Source: Helicobacter cynogastricus
Lineage (GTDB): Bacteria; Campylobacterota; Campylobacteria; Campylobacterales; Helicobacteraceae
Assembly: GCF_900197855.1 (NCBI RefSeq)
Contig: NZ_FZMQ01000005.1
Location: 150,175-214,174, forward strand
Direction of reading: 5' to 3'
Length of the DNA stretch: 64,000 bases
Positions 17,848 to 26,301 of the stretch are shown in pieces (the first letter of the stretch is position 1; each line of letters opens with the position of its first letter). A program made the translations under genes and the position numbers. The notes beneath the pieces were generated by a model. The model saw only the letters and a program-made list of their open reading frames with translations. It did no database searches and was not told where the DNA came from.

Positions 17848-18666
17848 ATGCCAAATATTGTTGATTTCACCACATTTTTAGCCACTTTGCAAAGAACCAA
17901 CCGCTCTTTAGATTTTTTCGTGGATTGGAAAAAATGCCTCAAAAGCCAAGAAGAGACCCGCATATATGCCACGCATTTAAATTCCTTATTGGGGGTGCAA
18001 GCGCAGGATTTGACTACCAAAGTAGAACAGCTTTTTAAAGACTGCCCTCAAGCCTTTAAAATCTTGCCTTTGTTACTTGCCATTAGAAACCCTAAAGAAC
18101 TTGTCAAAAACGGGGCGTTACAAGATTATCTGCAAAGCCCTAAAAGTATTTGTACACTCTTGCAAGAGAGCGGATTATTAGCACTCTTTAGCGCGCATAA
18201 AATCAAAGATGTGAACGATTTGATCTTGGGGATTGAAGTGGGGTTAGACAGCAATGCGCGTAAAAACCGCAGCGGAGCACTAATGGAAAAGCATTTAGAA
18301 GAGGCCTTTAAACAAGCACATTTAAAGTTTAGGGCGCAGGTGAGCGTTGCTGAATTTGCAGATTTGCATGCAAGTTTTGGCAATGACATTAAAAAATTTG
18401 ACTTTGTAGTTTTTGGAAAGCAAACTACTTATTTCATTGAGTGTAATTTTTACAGCAGTGGGGGGAGTAAACTCAACGAAGTCGCGCGGGCTTATCAAGA
18501 ACTCGCTCCTCGTTTTAAAGCGCACCCGCACAAAGAATTTATCTGGATCACAGATGGGCAAGGGTGGTTAGAAGCTAAAAATAAACTACAGGAAGCCTAT
18601 AAAAGCGTGCGCATTTATAACCTAAGCCAACTAGACAGCCTTTTAAACGAGTTGCGCCATGCTTGA
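17848..18666 (+). CDS. DpnII/MboI-type type II restriction endonuclease (predicted GATC)
   Basis: A 272-residue protein with the diagnostic DpnII-family C-terminal block. The aspartate of FDFVVFG (about residue 186) and the glutamate of ECNFYSSGGSKLNE (Glu198) form the expected PD-(D/E)xK-type centre, followed by WITDGQGW. The N-terminal half is helical and less conserved. DpnII and MboI cut at GATC, so that specificity is my prediction. It overlaps its methyltransferase gene by eight bases. No DpnM-type (Dam-like) methylase accompanies the pair. The HpyIII system of H. pylori is the closest analogue that I recall. Confidence 0.87.
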   Translation: MPNIVDFTTFLATLQRTNRSLDFFVDWKKCLKSQEETRIYATHLNSLLGVQAQDLTTKVEQLFKDCPQAFKILPLLLAIRNPKELVKNGALQDYLQSPKSICTLLQESGLLALFSAHKIKDVNDLILGIEVGLDSNARKNRSGALMEKHLEEAFKQAHLKFRAQVSVAEFADLHASFGNDIKKFDFVVFGKQTTYFIECNFYSSGGSKLNEVARAYQELAPRFKAHPHKEFIWITDGQGWLEAKNKLQEAYKSVRIYNLSQLDSLLNELRHA

Positions 18667-19471
18667 GCCTGTTTTTACAAGCTTGGATCAAAAATTTAAA
18701 CTCTACCATGCAGATTGCAAAGAGGTGTTGCCCCATTTGCAAGGACAAGTTGATCTCATCTTTGCCGATCCGCCCTATTTTCTCTCCAATGGAGGCTTAA
18801 GCATTCAAAGCGGGCAGATTGTGAGTGTGGATAAGGGCGCGTGGGATAAATCACAAGGGTTAGAGCACATGCACGCCTTTAATATGGAGTGGTTAAGTCT
18901 GGCCAAAGAGACTCTTAAACCCAATGGTTCTCTGTTTATTAGCGCGACTTATCATAATCTCTTTTCTTTAGGCTTGGCCTTGCAATCATTGGGTTTTAAG
19001 CTAATCAACCTCATCACTTGGCACAAGAGCAACCCCCCACCTAATTTCTCATGCCGCACTTTAGCACACGCTAGCGAACAAATCCTATGGGCGCGCAAAA
19101 GTGCCAAGCACGCCCATATTTTTAATTACAAACGCATGAAAGAGTTAAATGAAAATAAACAAATGCGCGATGTGTGGACTTTACCCGCTATTGCCCCTTG
19201 GGAGAAAAAACTAGGCAAACATCCCACGCAAAAACCTCTAGGCTTACTGACTCGTTTAATTTTAATGGCAAGTCAAGAAGACAGCTTAATTTGCGACCCC
19301 TTCAGTGGGTCAGGTTCTACGGGCATTGCAGCAAATTTATTGGGGCGCAGTTTTGTGGGAATAGAAAGAGAACAAGAGTTTATAGAGCTCGCTATTAAGC
19401 GCAAACAAGATTTAGATGAGAGGTTTAAAGAGTATCAAAAAAAACTAGGACATGTGCTAGAATTGGCGTAA
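18659..19471 (+). CDS. DpnA-type adenine DNA methyltransferase
   Basis: A 270-residue beta-class methyltransferase. Motif IV DPPYFLSNGG (37-46) comes first, then the target-recognition segment with ITWHKSNPPPNFSCR, KHPTQKP, and the SAM-binding CDPFSGSGSTG near 220. The block FLSNGG...SVDKGAWDK closely matches DpnA (M2.DpnII), which methylates adenine in GATC and can act on single-stranded DNA. It should protect against the adjacent endonuclease and might also help protect incoming transforming DNA; the latter is inference. The DPPY motif supports N6-adenine modification. Confidence 0.88.
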   Translation: MLEPVFTSLDQKFKLYHADCKEVLPHLQGQVDLIFADPPYFLSNGGLSIQSGQIVSVDKGAWDKSQGLEHMHAFNMEWLSLAKETLKPNGSLFISATYHNLFSLGLALQSLGFKLINLITWHKSNPPPNFSCRTLAHASEQILWARKSAKHAHIFNYKRMKELNENKQMRDVWTLPAIAPWEKKLGKHPTQKPLGLLTRLILMASQEDSLICDPFSGSGSTGIAANLLGRSFVGIEREQEFIELAIKRKQDLDERFKEYQKKLGHVLELA

Positions 19472-19490
19472 ATCTACATAAGGGTTTTTA

Positions 19491-20617
19491 GTGTTTCAAC
19501 CTCTCTTAGATGTTTTTGTAGATTCCATACTTTTACCCCATTCTCAAGAAAAGAAACCTTTAAAGTTGGGAATCTCTTGGTGGCATGGAGATACGATTAA
19601 TAATTTTAAACACTGGTGTTTTGATTATATTTTAAATTCCCAATATGAAATCACCTATTCAACCCACCCCAAAGAGCCTTGCGACATTGTGATAGGCGCA
19701 TCTTTCATGCTAGAGGGCTTGAACAAGCCTATTTTAAGCTTTCCACAAAAGCGTATTGGTTACACCGGCGAAAATGAGCGGATTAATTTTGATATTTACG
19801 ATTTTGGGATAGGTTTTGATCTCTTGAGTTTTCATGAACGCTACTTGCGCGTGCCTCTTTATTATTTGAGCTTGTGGGATCGTTTTTATGAAAGTTGCGC
19901 TCACCTTGATAGCCCTTTTCAAATAAACCCTCAAATTGTCCCAACTCTTAAAGCCACCCCTACAACCCCCTTTAAAGACAATTACCCCCACATAGACGCA
20001 TTAGTCAGAGAGCAAAGCGATCTATGTAAAAGAGGGTTTGCTAGTTTTGTCGCCTCCAATCCTAACGCGCCCATGCGCAATGCCTGCTACCAAGAACTTT
20101 GTGCGTATCGCCCCGTTGCGGGGGGGGGGGGGTGTTTAACACGATTGGGCAACGCGTTGCAAACAAGTATGAATTTTTAAGCCAATATAAATTCAACCTT
20201 TGTTTTGAAAATTCCAAAGCGCATGGCTACACTACAGAAAAGATTATAGACGCGTATTTTGCCCACACCATCCCTATTTATTGGGGCAATCCAGCCGTGG
20301 CCTTAGATTTTAACCCTAAGAGTTTTATCAATGTGCACGATTTTAAGGATTTCAAAGAAGCCCTAGATTATATCCGTTACCTAGACACCCACGACAACGC
20401 CTATTTAGAAATGTTGCATGCCCACCCGCTCAATACCATAGAGGGGAGACCCAGTTTATATCAAAACCTCAGTTTTGCTAAAATTTTAGAATTTTTGCAG
20501 AATGCGATCCATTCCCATGAAATTTATCACAATGATGACGCGCATTCTATCACGAGCCTACTTGGATTGTTAGGCAGAAAGTTAGCTAGACAAATACGCA
20601 AAAAGTTAGTTCCCTAA
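19491..20617 (+). pseudogene. Alpha-1,3-fucosyltransferase, out of frame at a G13 tract (probably phase-variable)
   Basis: The two halves together match GT10 fucosyltransferases of Helicobacter. The first frame runs from GTG 19491 (MFQPLLDVFVDS) to the run of 13 G. The second carries LSQYKFNLCFENS, GYTTEKIIDAYFAHTIPIYWG and NPKSFINVHDF. Fourteen G would join them into 375 residues, with a loop VAGGGGVFNTIG equal in length to the H. pylori FutA/B loop; 11 G would also restore the frame. As sequenced it stops at 20180 and should be inactive. When on, it would fucosylate LPS to Lewis-type antigens. The heptad repeats found at the H. pylori C-terminus are absent. It may be a reversible off state rather than a dead gene. 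Confidence 0.9.
20120..20132 (+). repeat. Homopolymer tract G13 inside the fucosyltransferase gene
   Basis: Thirteen consecutive G residues encode the conserved glycine loop of the enzyme. The current length puts the 3' half one base out of frame. Tracts of this length are hypermutable by slipped-strand mispairing. It is by far the longest G or C run in the window. Confidence 0.95.
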
Positions 20618-20619
20618 TC

Positions 20620-22440
20620 CTATTGCTTCATGCCCAAAAGTGTTTCGATCATGCGATCGATGGCTGTGATCACTTTGGCATTTGCGGCATAGCCCCCTTG
20701 ATATTTGATGAGATTGACCATTTCCTCATCTGTGCTCACCCCAGAGATCGCATTATGTTCTTTTTTAACGACTCCTAAAATGGCTTCCTTGCTTTCTAGG
20801 GCGCGTTGCGATTTTTCAGCCTCAGTATGGACCTTGCTCACCACAAATTGGTAAGACTCCTCAATGGTCATAGGCGTGTTGTTGAGTTTATTTTGATAGA
20901 AGTCTACCTTATCATATTGAAGCTGTTGCATCATATTAGCGACATCAAAATTTCCATTGATGGGGGCTAACCAAGGGCGCAAGGCAGTAGGTTCTTTTTT
21001 GTAGGCGTTATTGAGCGCAATGTTGCGCGCGCTATCGCCATCAAAGAAGGTGTTCAGTCCCAAAGCCCCTGTAAAATTGCTCCCATGGTCCTTGATTGAG
21101 ACAAAAAGCCCTTGAGAGGGGTTCTTAGCTTGAATGCTAAATTTTTTGGTTGTATTATCAAAATGTGCACTAAAATAGTCATCAAAATCATTCGTAGTGT
21201 TGTTGTCGTGGTTGTCGTCCGTGTTAGCGTTGATCTGAGCAATCACATCCTGCATGGTGGTAATGGGTGTGATATGGATTGTTCTTTTGGCCAACACTTT
21301 TCCATCTGTGTTATAAGCCACCACATCAAAGCTTCCTTCTTTGATATTGTAATTGGTGTCCTTAAGCGCGGTGCGATCCTCAAACTCTACGATCTTGCCC
21401 TCAATGTTATGAGCCGCACTCTGGGCGTAGATGGCATTTGTAGACTCGATCAAGCCTTTGGCAAAGGTATCTAGCGCATCCAGATAGTTTTGCAGTTTAC
21501 CTTTGATTGTGCCATGCGATCCGTCATTATAAATCCCCATGAGCGCGCCCACTTTCCCCTGATTGATTTTATCGGTGATATTGATTGTCTTAAAATCATC
21601 GCCTTGAAAGTAGATTTGAGCAAGGTGGTCTTTATTGTCGCTATTGTCTACTACTAAGGGATGGAAAATCGCCCCATCAACAATATTAAAGCCATAGCCC
21701 ACATTGAAAACATAGCCATCATCAAAGTCCGCTACCTTAATATCATTAGCAGAGTTAGTTTGTACATGCATTTTGGACACATTCCCCCCAATAAGCTCTT
21801 TGAGATGAAACTCAAGCGCATCTCTCTTGTCGCGCAACTCATTAGCCTGCTTGAGAGTTTTTGGATCTTCCATCTCCTTGAGATGTCTATTGATATTAGC
21901 GATCTCTGCGCCAATGCGATTAACCTCTTTTACAGAACTGATAAGCTCTTGACTAGCCTTGTGTTGTAAGGTTACTAAACGCGCACGGGTATCCTGAATA
22001 TTGCGCGTAAGAGTTTGGGTTTTTTGAGCTAAAGCTTGTTTGGTTGCCGGGGATTTGGCATTTTTGGCTAAGTCTTTCCACGCATTAAAATAATCTTGTA
22101 AGTCATTTTGAATCCCCACTTCATTCATATCTGGGAAGTAGGAAGAAGCCTCGCGCAAATTATCAAACTGAGTGCTGTAAAAGGCATGTTCTTGATTAGC
22201 TTTAGCATAGCGCGCAAAAACGAACTCATCATGCACGCGCTGAATTGTCTCTACATCCACACCCATGTTGACATTGCGATTTGTATAAACAAGGCTGTTT
22301 TGGGGACGCGCAATCACCCGTTGACGGCTGTAAAACTCATCATTGGCATTAGAAATATTATTACCTGTAACATCCACCATCACCTGATGAGCTTGCAATC
22401 CAGTGTAGGAAGTGTTTAAAGAAGAGAGGATTCCGCCCAT
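20620..22440 (-). CDS. flgK: Flagellar hook-associated protein 1
   Basis: A 606-residue hook-filament junction protein. The N-terminal flagellar rod block LNTSYTGLQAHQVMVDVTGNNISNAN (only partly quoted by family consensus) and the C-terminal LIKYQGGYAANAKVITAIDRMIETLLGM helix are typical of FlgK and form the coiled-coil core. The central part is variable. It is exported through the flagellar secretion system and caps the hook before filament growth. It is the last gene of flgM, flgN-like, flgK, 9 bases after the FlgN-like stop. Confidence 0.95.
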   Translation of the reverse strand: MGGILSSLNTSYTGLQAHQVMVDVTGNNISNANDEFYSRQRVIARPQNSLVYTNRNVNMGVDVETIQRVHDEFVFARYAKANQEHAFYSTQFDNLREASSYFPDMNEVGIQNDLQDYFNAWKDLAKNAKSPATKQALAQKTQTLTRNIQDTRARLVTLQHKASQELISSVKEVNRIGAEIANINRHLKEMEDPKTLKQANELRDKRDALEFHLKELIGGNVSKMHVQTNSANDIKVADFDDGYVFNVGYGFNIVDGAIFHPLVVDNSDNKDHLAQIYFQGDDFKTINITDKINQGKVGALMGIYNDGSHGTIKGKLQNYLDALDTFAKGLIESTNAIYAQSAAHNIEGKIVEFEDRTALKDTNYNIKEGSFDVVAYNTDGKVLAKRTIHITPITTMQDVIAQINANTDDNHDNNTTNDFDDYFSAHFDNTTKKFSIQAKNPSQGLFVSIKDHGSNFTGALGLNTFFDGDSARNIALNNAYKKEPTALRPWLAPINGNFDVANMMQQLQYDKVDFYQNKLNNTPMTIEESYQFVVSKVHTEAEKSQRALESKEAILGVVKKEHNAISGVSTDEEMVNLIKYQGGYAANAKVITAIDRMIETLLGMKQ

Positions 22441-22449
22441 AACAATCCT

Positions 22450-22878
22450 TTAGGCTTGCACCTGTAAAAAGCTACTGCTAATGGTGCGTTGGTTGTAGTA
22501 ACCTGTGCTTTCATGGGGTACAATTTGTTGCATTAAAGAGGAATAAAACTCAGAAACGGCAAACACCACCCGCGCATAGTCTGCGTTGAGTTCTTTAAGA
22601 CGCTCCAAATGCGCACGCATGTCTTTTAAACACGCATTGCCCGTATCATCTAAGAGTTCTGTAAGGGGTGTTCCGGGATTTTTTTCCATTAGATCGAGCA
22701 TGCCTTGATCAAAGAGAGCTTTACAGGTCTCAAAAGATTTGATCCGTTCTTGTTTTTGAGCGTTGCGCGCAAAAATTGCTTCGTGTTTAGCAACCTTAAT
22801 GTCTTCTAGGTCTTGCAAAGTCAAGTTGATTAAAGCCTGTAAATCCTCTAAGGACTGCTGAAGATAAGTAGAAAGCAT
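22450..22878 (-). CDS. FlgN-like flagellar export chaperone
   Basis: A 142-residue, almost entirely helical protein with a heptad-like charged pattern, ending in a flexible tail (NQRTISSSFLQVQA). Size, helical content and position between flgM and flgK fit FlgN, the chaperone that escorts FlgK and FlgL to the export apparatus. Sequence similarity across FlgN proteins is weak, so the call depends mainly on context. No enzyme motif is visible. Confidence 0.7.
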   Translation of the reverse strand: MLSTYLQQSLEDLQALINLTLQDLEDIKVAKHEAIFARNAQKQERIKSFETCKALFDQGMLDLMEKNPGTPLTELLDDTGNACLKDMRAHLERLKELNADYARVVFAVSEFYSSLMQQIVPHESTGYYNQRTISSSFLQVQA

Positions 22879-22941
22879 GCAAGCTCCTAAGGCGCGATCT
22901 CATACTAAGCGCCTAAGAAGCCCTAGAGCGTCAGTATCACT

Positions 22942-23160
22942 CTAGCCAAGCAAACTTTGTGCCATTTTATGCGAAGTTTTTTCTAAATCGACCTTATAAT
23001 GCCCCGCTTCAAGAGATTTTTTGATTTGGGTGGCGCGATCCAAAGCCACAGCATCCTCACTATGGGCCTGATGTGCGCTTTCTTGAGCTCGCGCAGAAGG
23101 AGAATTGTGGCCAACAGAAAAAGTTGTCAAAGAGGAGTGACCGCCCACAGAGTTAATCAT
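22942..23160 (-). CDS. flgM: Anti-sigma-28 factor FlgM
   Basis: A 72-residue protein with a disordered Ser/Ala/His-rich N-terminal half and a C-terminal helical segment (ATQIKKSLEAGHYKVDLEKTSHKMAQSLL) that fits the FliA-binding region of FlgM. It holds sigma-28 (FliA) inactive until hook completion. AAAGGA precedes the ATG. It heads the flgM-flgN-like-flgK group and has a sigma-28-like promoter directly upstream, which would give autoregulation. Confidence 0.85.
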   Translation of the reverse strand: MINSVGGHSSLTTFSVGHNSPSARAQESAHQAHSEDAVALDRATQIKKSLEAGHYKVDLEKTSHKMAQSLLG

Positions 23161-23189
23161 AGCGTATCCTTTCAGCAGAATTTTAGCCT

Positions 23190-23216
23190 AGATCGGCCGT
23201 TGTACAAAAAACTATA
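23190..23216 (-). promoter_or_regulatory. Candidate sigma-28 (FliA) promoter for flgM
   Basis: On the minus strand TATA (23213-23216), 15 bases, then GCCGATCT (23190-23197) matches the flagellar sigma-28 pattern TAAA-N15-GCCGATAA at nine of twelve positions, with exact spacing. It lies 30 bases from the flgM ATG. Confidence 0.55.
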
Positions 23217-23218
23217 GC

Positions 23219-23404
23219 CTAATGCATATGTTGCTCCAAAGCTTTGCGTAATTCTGTTGGGGTAGCCGTGCGTTTTCCGCCCGTTTCTTGGAAATTGCTA
23301 TCTGGGTCTTTGAAGGCAAAAGCCAACAATGAGAAGAGTATGCCACAAAAGATCGCAAATACAATAGTAGGCACTAGCCACAAATCAAGTTTTGGGTTTG
23401 TCAT
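23219..23404 (-). CDS. Small single-pass membrane protein, unknown
   Basis: A 61-residue protein: a short polar start, one long hydrophobic helix (LWLVPTIVFAIFCGILFSLLAFAF, residues 9-32), then a charged C-terminal tail (TPTELRKALEQHMH). AAAGGGGAA before the ATG is a strong ribosome site, which supports a real gene. It lies upstream of flgM on the same strand, and the flgM promoter starts near its stop codon. I recognise no family; an accessory subunit of a membrane complex is possible but unsupported. Confidence 0.6.
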   Translation of the reverse strand: MTNPKLDLWLVPTIVFAIFCGILFSLLAFAFKDPDSNFQETGGKRTATPTELRKALEQHMH

Positions 23405-23455
23405 ATATTCCCCTTTAGAGAATAGAATTGGGATTTGATATAAGCTATTATAGAC

Positions 23456-23461
23456 TATAAT
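23456..23461 (+). promoter_or_regulatory. -10 element for csd3
   Basis: A perfect TATAAT lies 29 bases before the ATG of the endopeptidase gene, leaving room for a short leader with the AAAGGAGAGAG ribosome site. Confidence 0.55.
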
Positions 23462-23489
23462 CGCGTCTTTATCGTATCAAAGGAGAGAG

Positions 23490-24638
23490 ATGAAGCGTTT
23501 ATTTGGCATGTGGGCTCTGTGTGTAGTCTGTGGTTTTGGTGCAGTGGGAGAGCGTTTAGTTTGGGAAAAGGGGGCTACTTTACTGGGCTTCTTGGATAAA
23601 AATAAAATCGATTCTAGAATTTACTATAACCTGCCCTTTCAAGATAAAGAGCTAGGCACAGAGATTCGTGCAGGAGTGGCCTATTATACACTGAGGGACA
23701 ACCAGGGTGCGCTGTTACAGGCCTTAATTCCAGTAAGCGAGGCGGTACAGCTCCGCCTTTTTAAAAATCAAGATGGCTACCATATTGATTTTATTCCCAT
23801 TGTTTTTAGCAGTGTGCAAAAGACTTTAGGCTTGCGCATCCAAAAATCTCCCTATCAAGATATTCTCAAAGCCACAGGCAATATGCGACTTGCTCAGGAA
23901 TTTGTAGACATTTACAAAAAAACGATCAATTTTAAACGCGCTGTCGTTAAAGGAGACCAACTTGTCGTGGTCTATACCCGTAAACATCGCCTCGATCGTC
24001 CTTTTGGTTATCCTTCTATTCAGGCAAGCATGCTAGAGACGCGCCGGTATCCTCATTATGCTTTTGCTTATCGTGGTAAGTATTATGATGCGCAGGGCAA
24101 AGAGATTATGGAATTTTTTTTAGAAACCCCCGTGCACTACACCCGAATCTCTTCTCGCTTTTCTCATGGGCGCATGCATCCCATTTTAAAAGAAGTGCGC
24201 CCTCACTATGGTGTGGATTATGCAGCTAAATTTGGTACGGCTGTCCATGCGGCCGCTGAGGGGCGCATTGCCTTCATTGGTTATAAAGGAGGTTATGGAC
24301 GCACGATCGAAGTAAAATATGGCAAAGACCTCCGCTTACTTTATGCGCACCTAAGTGCTTTTGCTCCCGGTTTAAGACTACATGGCTATGTCAAAAGGGG
24401 GCAGACCATCGGCAAAGTAGGAAGCACAGGACTGAGCACGGGACCACACTTACATTTTGGGGTGTATAAAAACGATCGACCCATCGATCCGCTCGGACGC
24501 ATCCGCACCGCTAAAAGCCAATTGAGTGGCAAAGAGAGAGAGCGTTTCGCCCATTATATCCGCCCTTATCAAGAAACTATCAAAGACACACAATCCTTTG
24601 AATATGCTCAAAAAGAAACTTCCAAGATTTTCTATTGA
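23490..24638 (+). CDS. csd3: Peptidoglycan DD-endopeptidase, M23 family (Csd3/HdpA-like)
   Basis: A 382-residue exported protein: a signal peptide (MWALCVVCGFGAVG), an OapA-like and linker region, and a C-terminal LytM/M23 domain. Zinc ligands are visible in RPHYGVDYAA (HxxxD) and PHLHFGVY (HxH), with LLYAHLSAF between. In H. pylori the orthologue HP0506 (Csd3/HdpA) trims cross-links and pentapeptides and is needed for helical cell shape. It overlaps the nudix gene by one base. Gene order csd3-nudix-pgbA-glcD is as in H. pylori. Confidence 0.92.
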   Translation: MKRLFGMWALCVVCGFGAVGERLVWEKGATLLGFLDKNKIDSRIYYNLPFQDKELGTEIRAGVAYYTLRDNQGALLQALIPVSEAVQLRLFKNQDGYHIDFIPIVFSSVQKTLGLRIQKSPYQDILKATGNMRLAQEFVDIYKKTINFKRAVVKGDQLVVVYTRKHRLDRPFGYPSIQASMLETRRYPHYAFAYRGKYYDAQGKEIMEFFLETPVHYTRISSRFSHGRMHPILKEVRPHYGVDYAAKFGTAVHAAAEGRIAFIGYKGGYGRTIEVKYGKDLRLLYAHLSAFAPGLRLHGYVKRGQTIGKVGSTGLSTGPHLHFGVYKNDRPIDPLGRIRTAKSQLSGKERERFAHYIRPYQETIKDTQSFEYAQKETSKIFY

Positions 24639-25222
24639 TGGTACATTATTCTAATATCCAAATTAAAAAATGTGAGGCTTCCCCCTATATCCGTCCTCAA
24701 AGCATTTTTTATGAAGAAAATGGCGTTGCAAAACGCTGGGATATGGTTAAGGTACATGACAGCGTGGCGGTTTTGATCTACCACACACAAGAAGAGAATT
24801 ATATTGTTGTCAAGCAGTTTAGACCTGCTGTTTGGGCACACGCTACCCTATGTGGTGAAGAAGTAGATGGTTATGTCTATGAACTTTGCGCCGGATTAGT
24901 GGACAAGCCCGGAAAAAGTGTAAAAGAGATTGCTTGTGAGGAAGTACTAGAGGAGTGTGGGTTTGCTATCTCCTCTGAAATGTTAAAGCCCATTGGAGTT
25001 TTCCACTCAGCTACTGGCATTAGTGGGAGCAAACAAAGTGTGTTTTTTGTGTGCGTGAATCAGAGACAACAACGCCATTTAGGGGGAGGTATAGAGGAGG
25101 AATGTATCGAACTTGTGCGTATCCCTCGCCAAGAGGTCGACGCGTTCTTATCTGATTTTAGTATCCCCAAAAGTACCGGTCTTGGGTATGCTCTTATGTG
25201 GAGTCGAGGAAAACATGTTTAG
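24638..25222 (+). CDS. NUDIX hydrolase (NDP-sugar or ADP-ribose type)
   Basis: A 194-residue NUDIX protein. The nudix box begins at GLVDKPGKSVKEI and continues through ACEEVLEECGF, satisfying GX5EX7REUXEEXGU except for alanine-cysteine in place of the usual arginine position. It should hydrolyse a nucleoside diphosphate linked to another group, with Mg2+ held by the EE pair. YIVVKQFRP upstream of the box resembles ADP-sugar pyrophosphatases. The ATG at 24638 overlaps the csd3 stop (TGATG). Confidence 0.85.
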   Translation: MVHYSNIQIKKCEASPYIRPQSIFYEENGVAKRWDMVKVHDSVAVLIYHTQEENYIVVKQFRPAVWAHATLCGEEVDGYVYELCAGLVDKPGKSVKEIACEEVLEECGFAISSEMLKPIGVFHSATGISGSKQSVFFVCVNQRQQRHLGGGIEEECIELVRIPRQEVDAFLSDFSIPKSTGLGYALMWSRGKHV

Positions 25223-26288
25223 GTTTTTATGGTTTTTCCTATGTGTGGGTTTGCTAGGGGCCCAAGAGTGGAGCGCACCACTTAAAATTAACATTGATGC
25301 GGTGGATAGCACCAACAAACTTGTGCGTTTCCAAGCTTACGATTTAAAGGTGGGTGAGAGTGGTTATATTTTGGCGCAACTCACAGATTACAATGTCATC
25401 GCTGCACAGGTGGAGATTTTGCACATAGAAAATGGAGTCGCTATAGCGCGTTATGCACCCTATAGTGTGATGCACCAACGTCATTTGCCCACACCGCGCA
25501 TGACTCCCAAGAAGGGTTATTTGGCCATTTTTAGGGAATTTAATCACCAAGCTTTTTTAATCGCTCCAGATGCGCAACTTTATGAAAAGATTAAAGACGA
25601 TTATAAGGAAATCGAATTTACCAACTCCGATTTATTAGTCTCTTTCCTCAATGGTTTTGATCCTAGTGCGCATTCTTTACGCAAGGCATGCGACCTCTAT
25701 AGCGTCGGGCTGCTCTTCATTGTTAGTACAGAAAAACTTAATATTTTAGATTGCCAAAGTTTTGCAATCTTGGAGTCAAAACACCTGGATACTTCGCAGG
25801 CCACTCGTAGTAGCACCCCGTTTTATTCCCGTGTAGAGGGGATTGACAAGGGAACTTTGGGCAAACTCTTTGGTGGTGGCAAGAGCAAACACTATTTTTC
25901 TTTTTATGACACACTTCTTAAAGAGGAGGCTCAAAAGGCTTTAGAGCGCGCCCTTAAAAAAGAAAATCGCGCAGAGTTTAAAGAAGATATTAAGCAAGCT
26001 AAAAGCAAAGCTGAGAAAAAAGCACTTAAAGAGAAGCTCAAAGAAGAACTTAAAGAGGATCGATCTGTGGTTCATACCAAATCGCAAACCGAACGCCAAG
26101 AAGAGCAAAGCCTGGATGCATCTAGTGCAACAAAAAAGGCCAAAGAAGCTCAAGAGAGCAAAGCGGAACGCAAGGCAAAAATCAAAGCCGAGAAAGAAGC
26201 TGAGCGAGCTAGAAAAAAGGCGGCCAAGGAGGCCAAAAAACGCGCCAAAGAAGTTAAGCGTCAAGAGCAAAAACAGAGTCAAAACTGA
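25215..26288 (+). CDS. pgbA: Plasminogen-binding protein PgbA-like
   Basis: A 357-residue exported protein. A signal peptide (FLWFFLCVGLLGAQ) is followed by a conserved N-terminal domain (residues 20-230) and a highly charged Lys/Glu/Ala-rich C-terminal region (about 260-357) of coiled-coil type with repeated KAEK/KEEL patterns. This architecture and the nudix/glcD neighbours match H. pylori HP0508 (PgbA), which binds plasminogen through lysines. Here the chain ends in QKQSQN rather than in lysine, so binding should not be assumed. GAGGA precedes ATG 25215. Confidence 0.75.
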   Translation: MFRFLWFFLCVGLLGAQEWSAPLKINIDAVDSTNKLVRFQAYDLKVGESGYILAQLTDYNVIAAQVEILHIENGVAIARYAPYSVMHQRHLPTPRMTPKKGYLAIFREFNHQAFLIAPDAQLYEKIKDDYKEIEFTNSDLLVSFLNGFDPSAHSLRKACDLYSVGLLFIVSTEKLNILDCQSFAILESKHLDTSQATRSSTPFYSRVEGIDKGTLGKLFGGGKSKHYFSFYDTLLKEEAQKALERALKKENRAEFKEDIKQAKSKAEKKALKEKLKEELKEDRSVVHTKSQTERQEEQSLDASSATKKAKEAQESKAERKAKIKAEKEAERARKKAAKEAKKRAKEVKRQEQKQSQN

Positions 26289-26301
26289 TGTAGGAGGTGA
26301 T

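Noticed and set aside
20099-20617. Separate second gene starting at 20099
   Set aside because: It lacks a start signal and continues the fucosyltransferase exactly, so it is the out-of-frame 3' half.
25941-26282. Leucine/phenylalanine-rich minus-strand frame opposite pgbA
   Set aside because: It is the mirror of the Lys/Glu-rich coding strand, a common shadow of such composition.
26116-26301. Extension of glcD upstream into pgbA
   Set aside because: It would be read out of frame through the charged tail of pgbA; the ATG at 26302 has a strong GGAGGTGA site.
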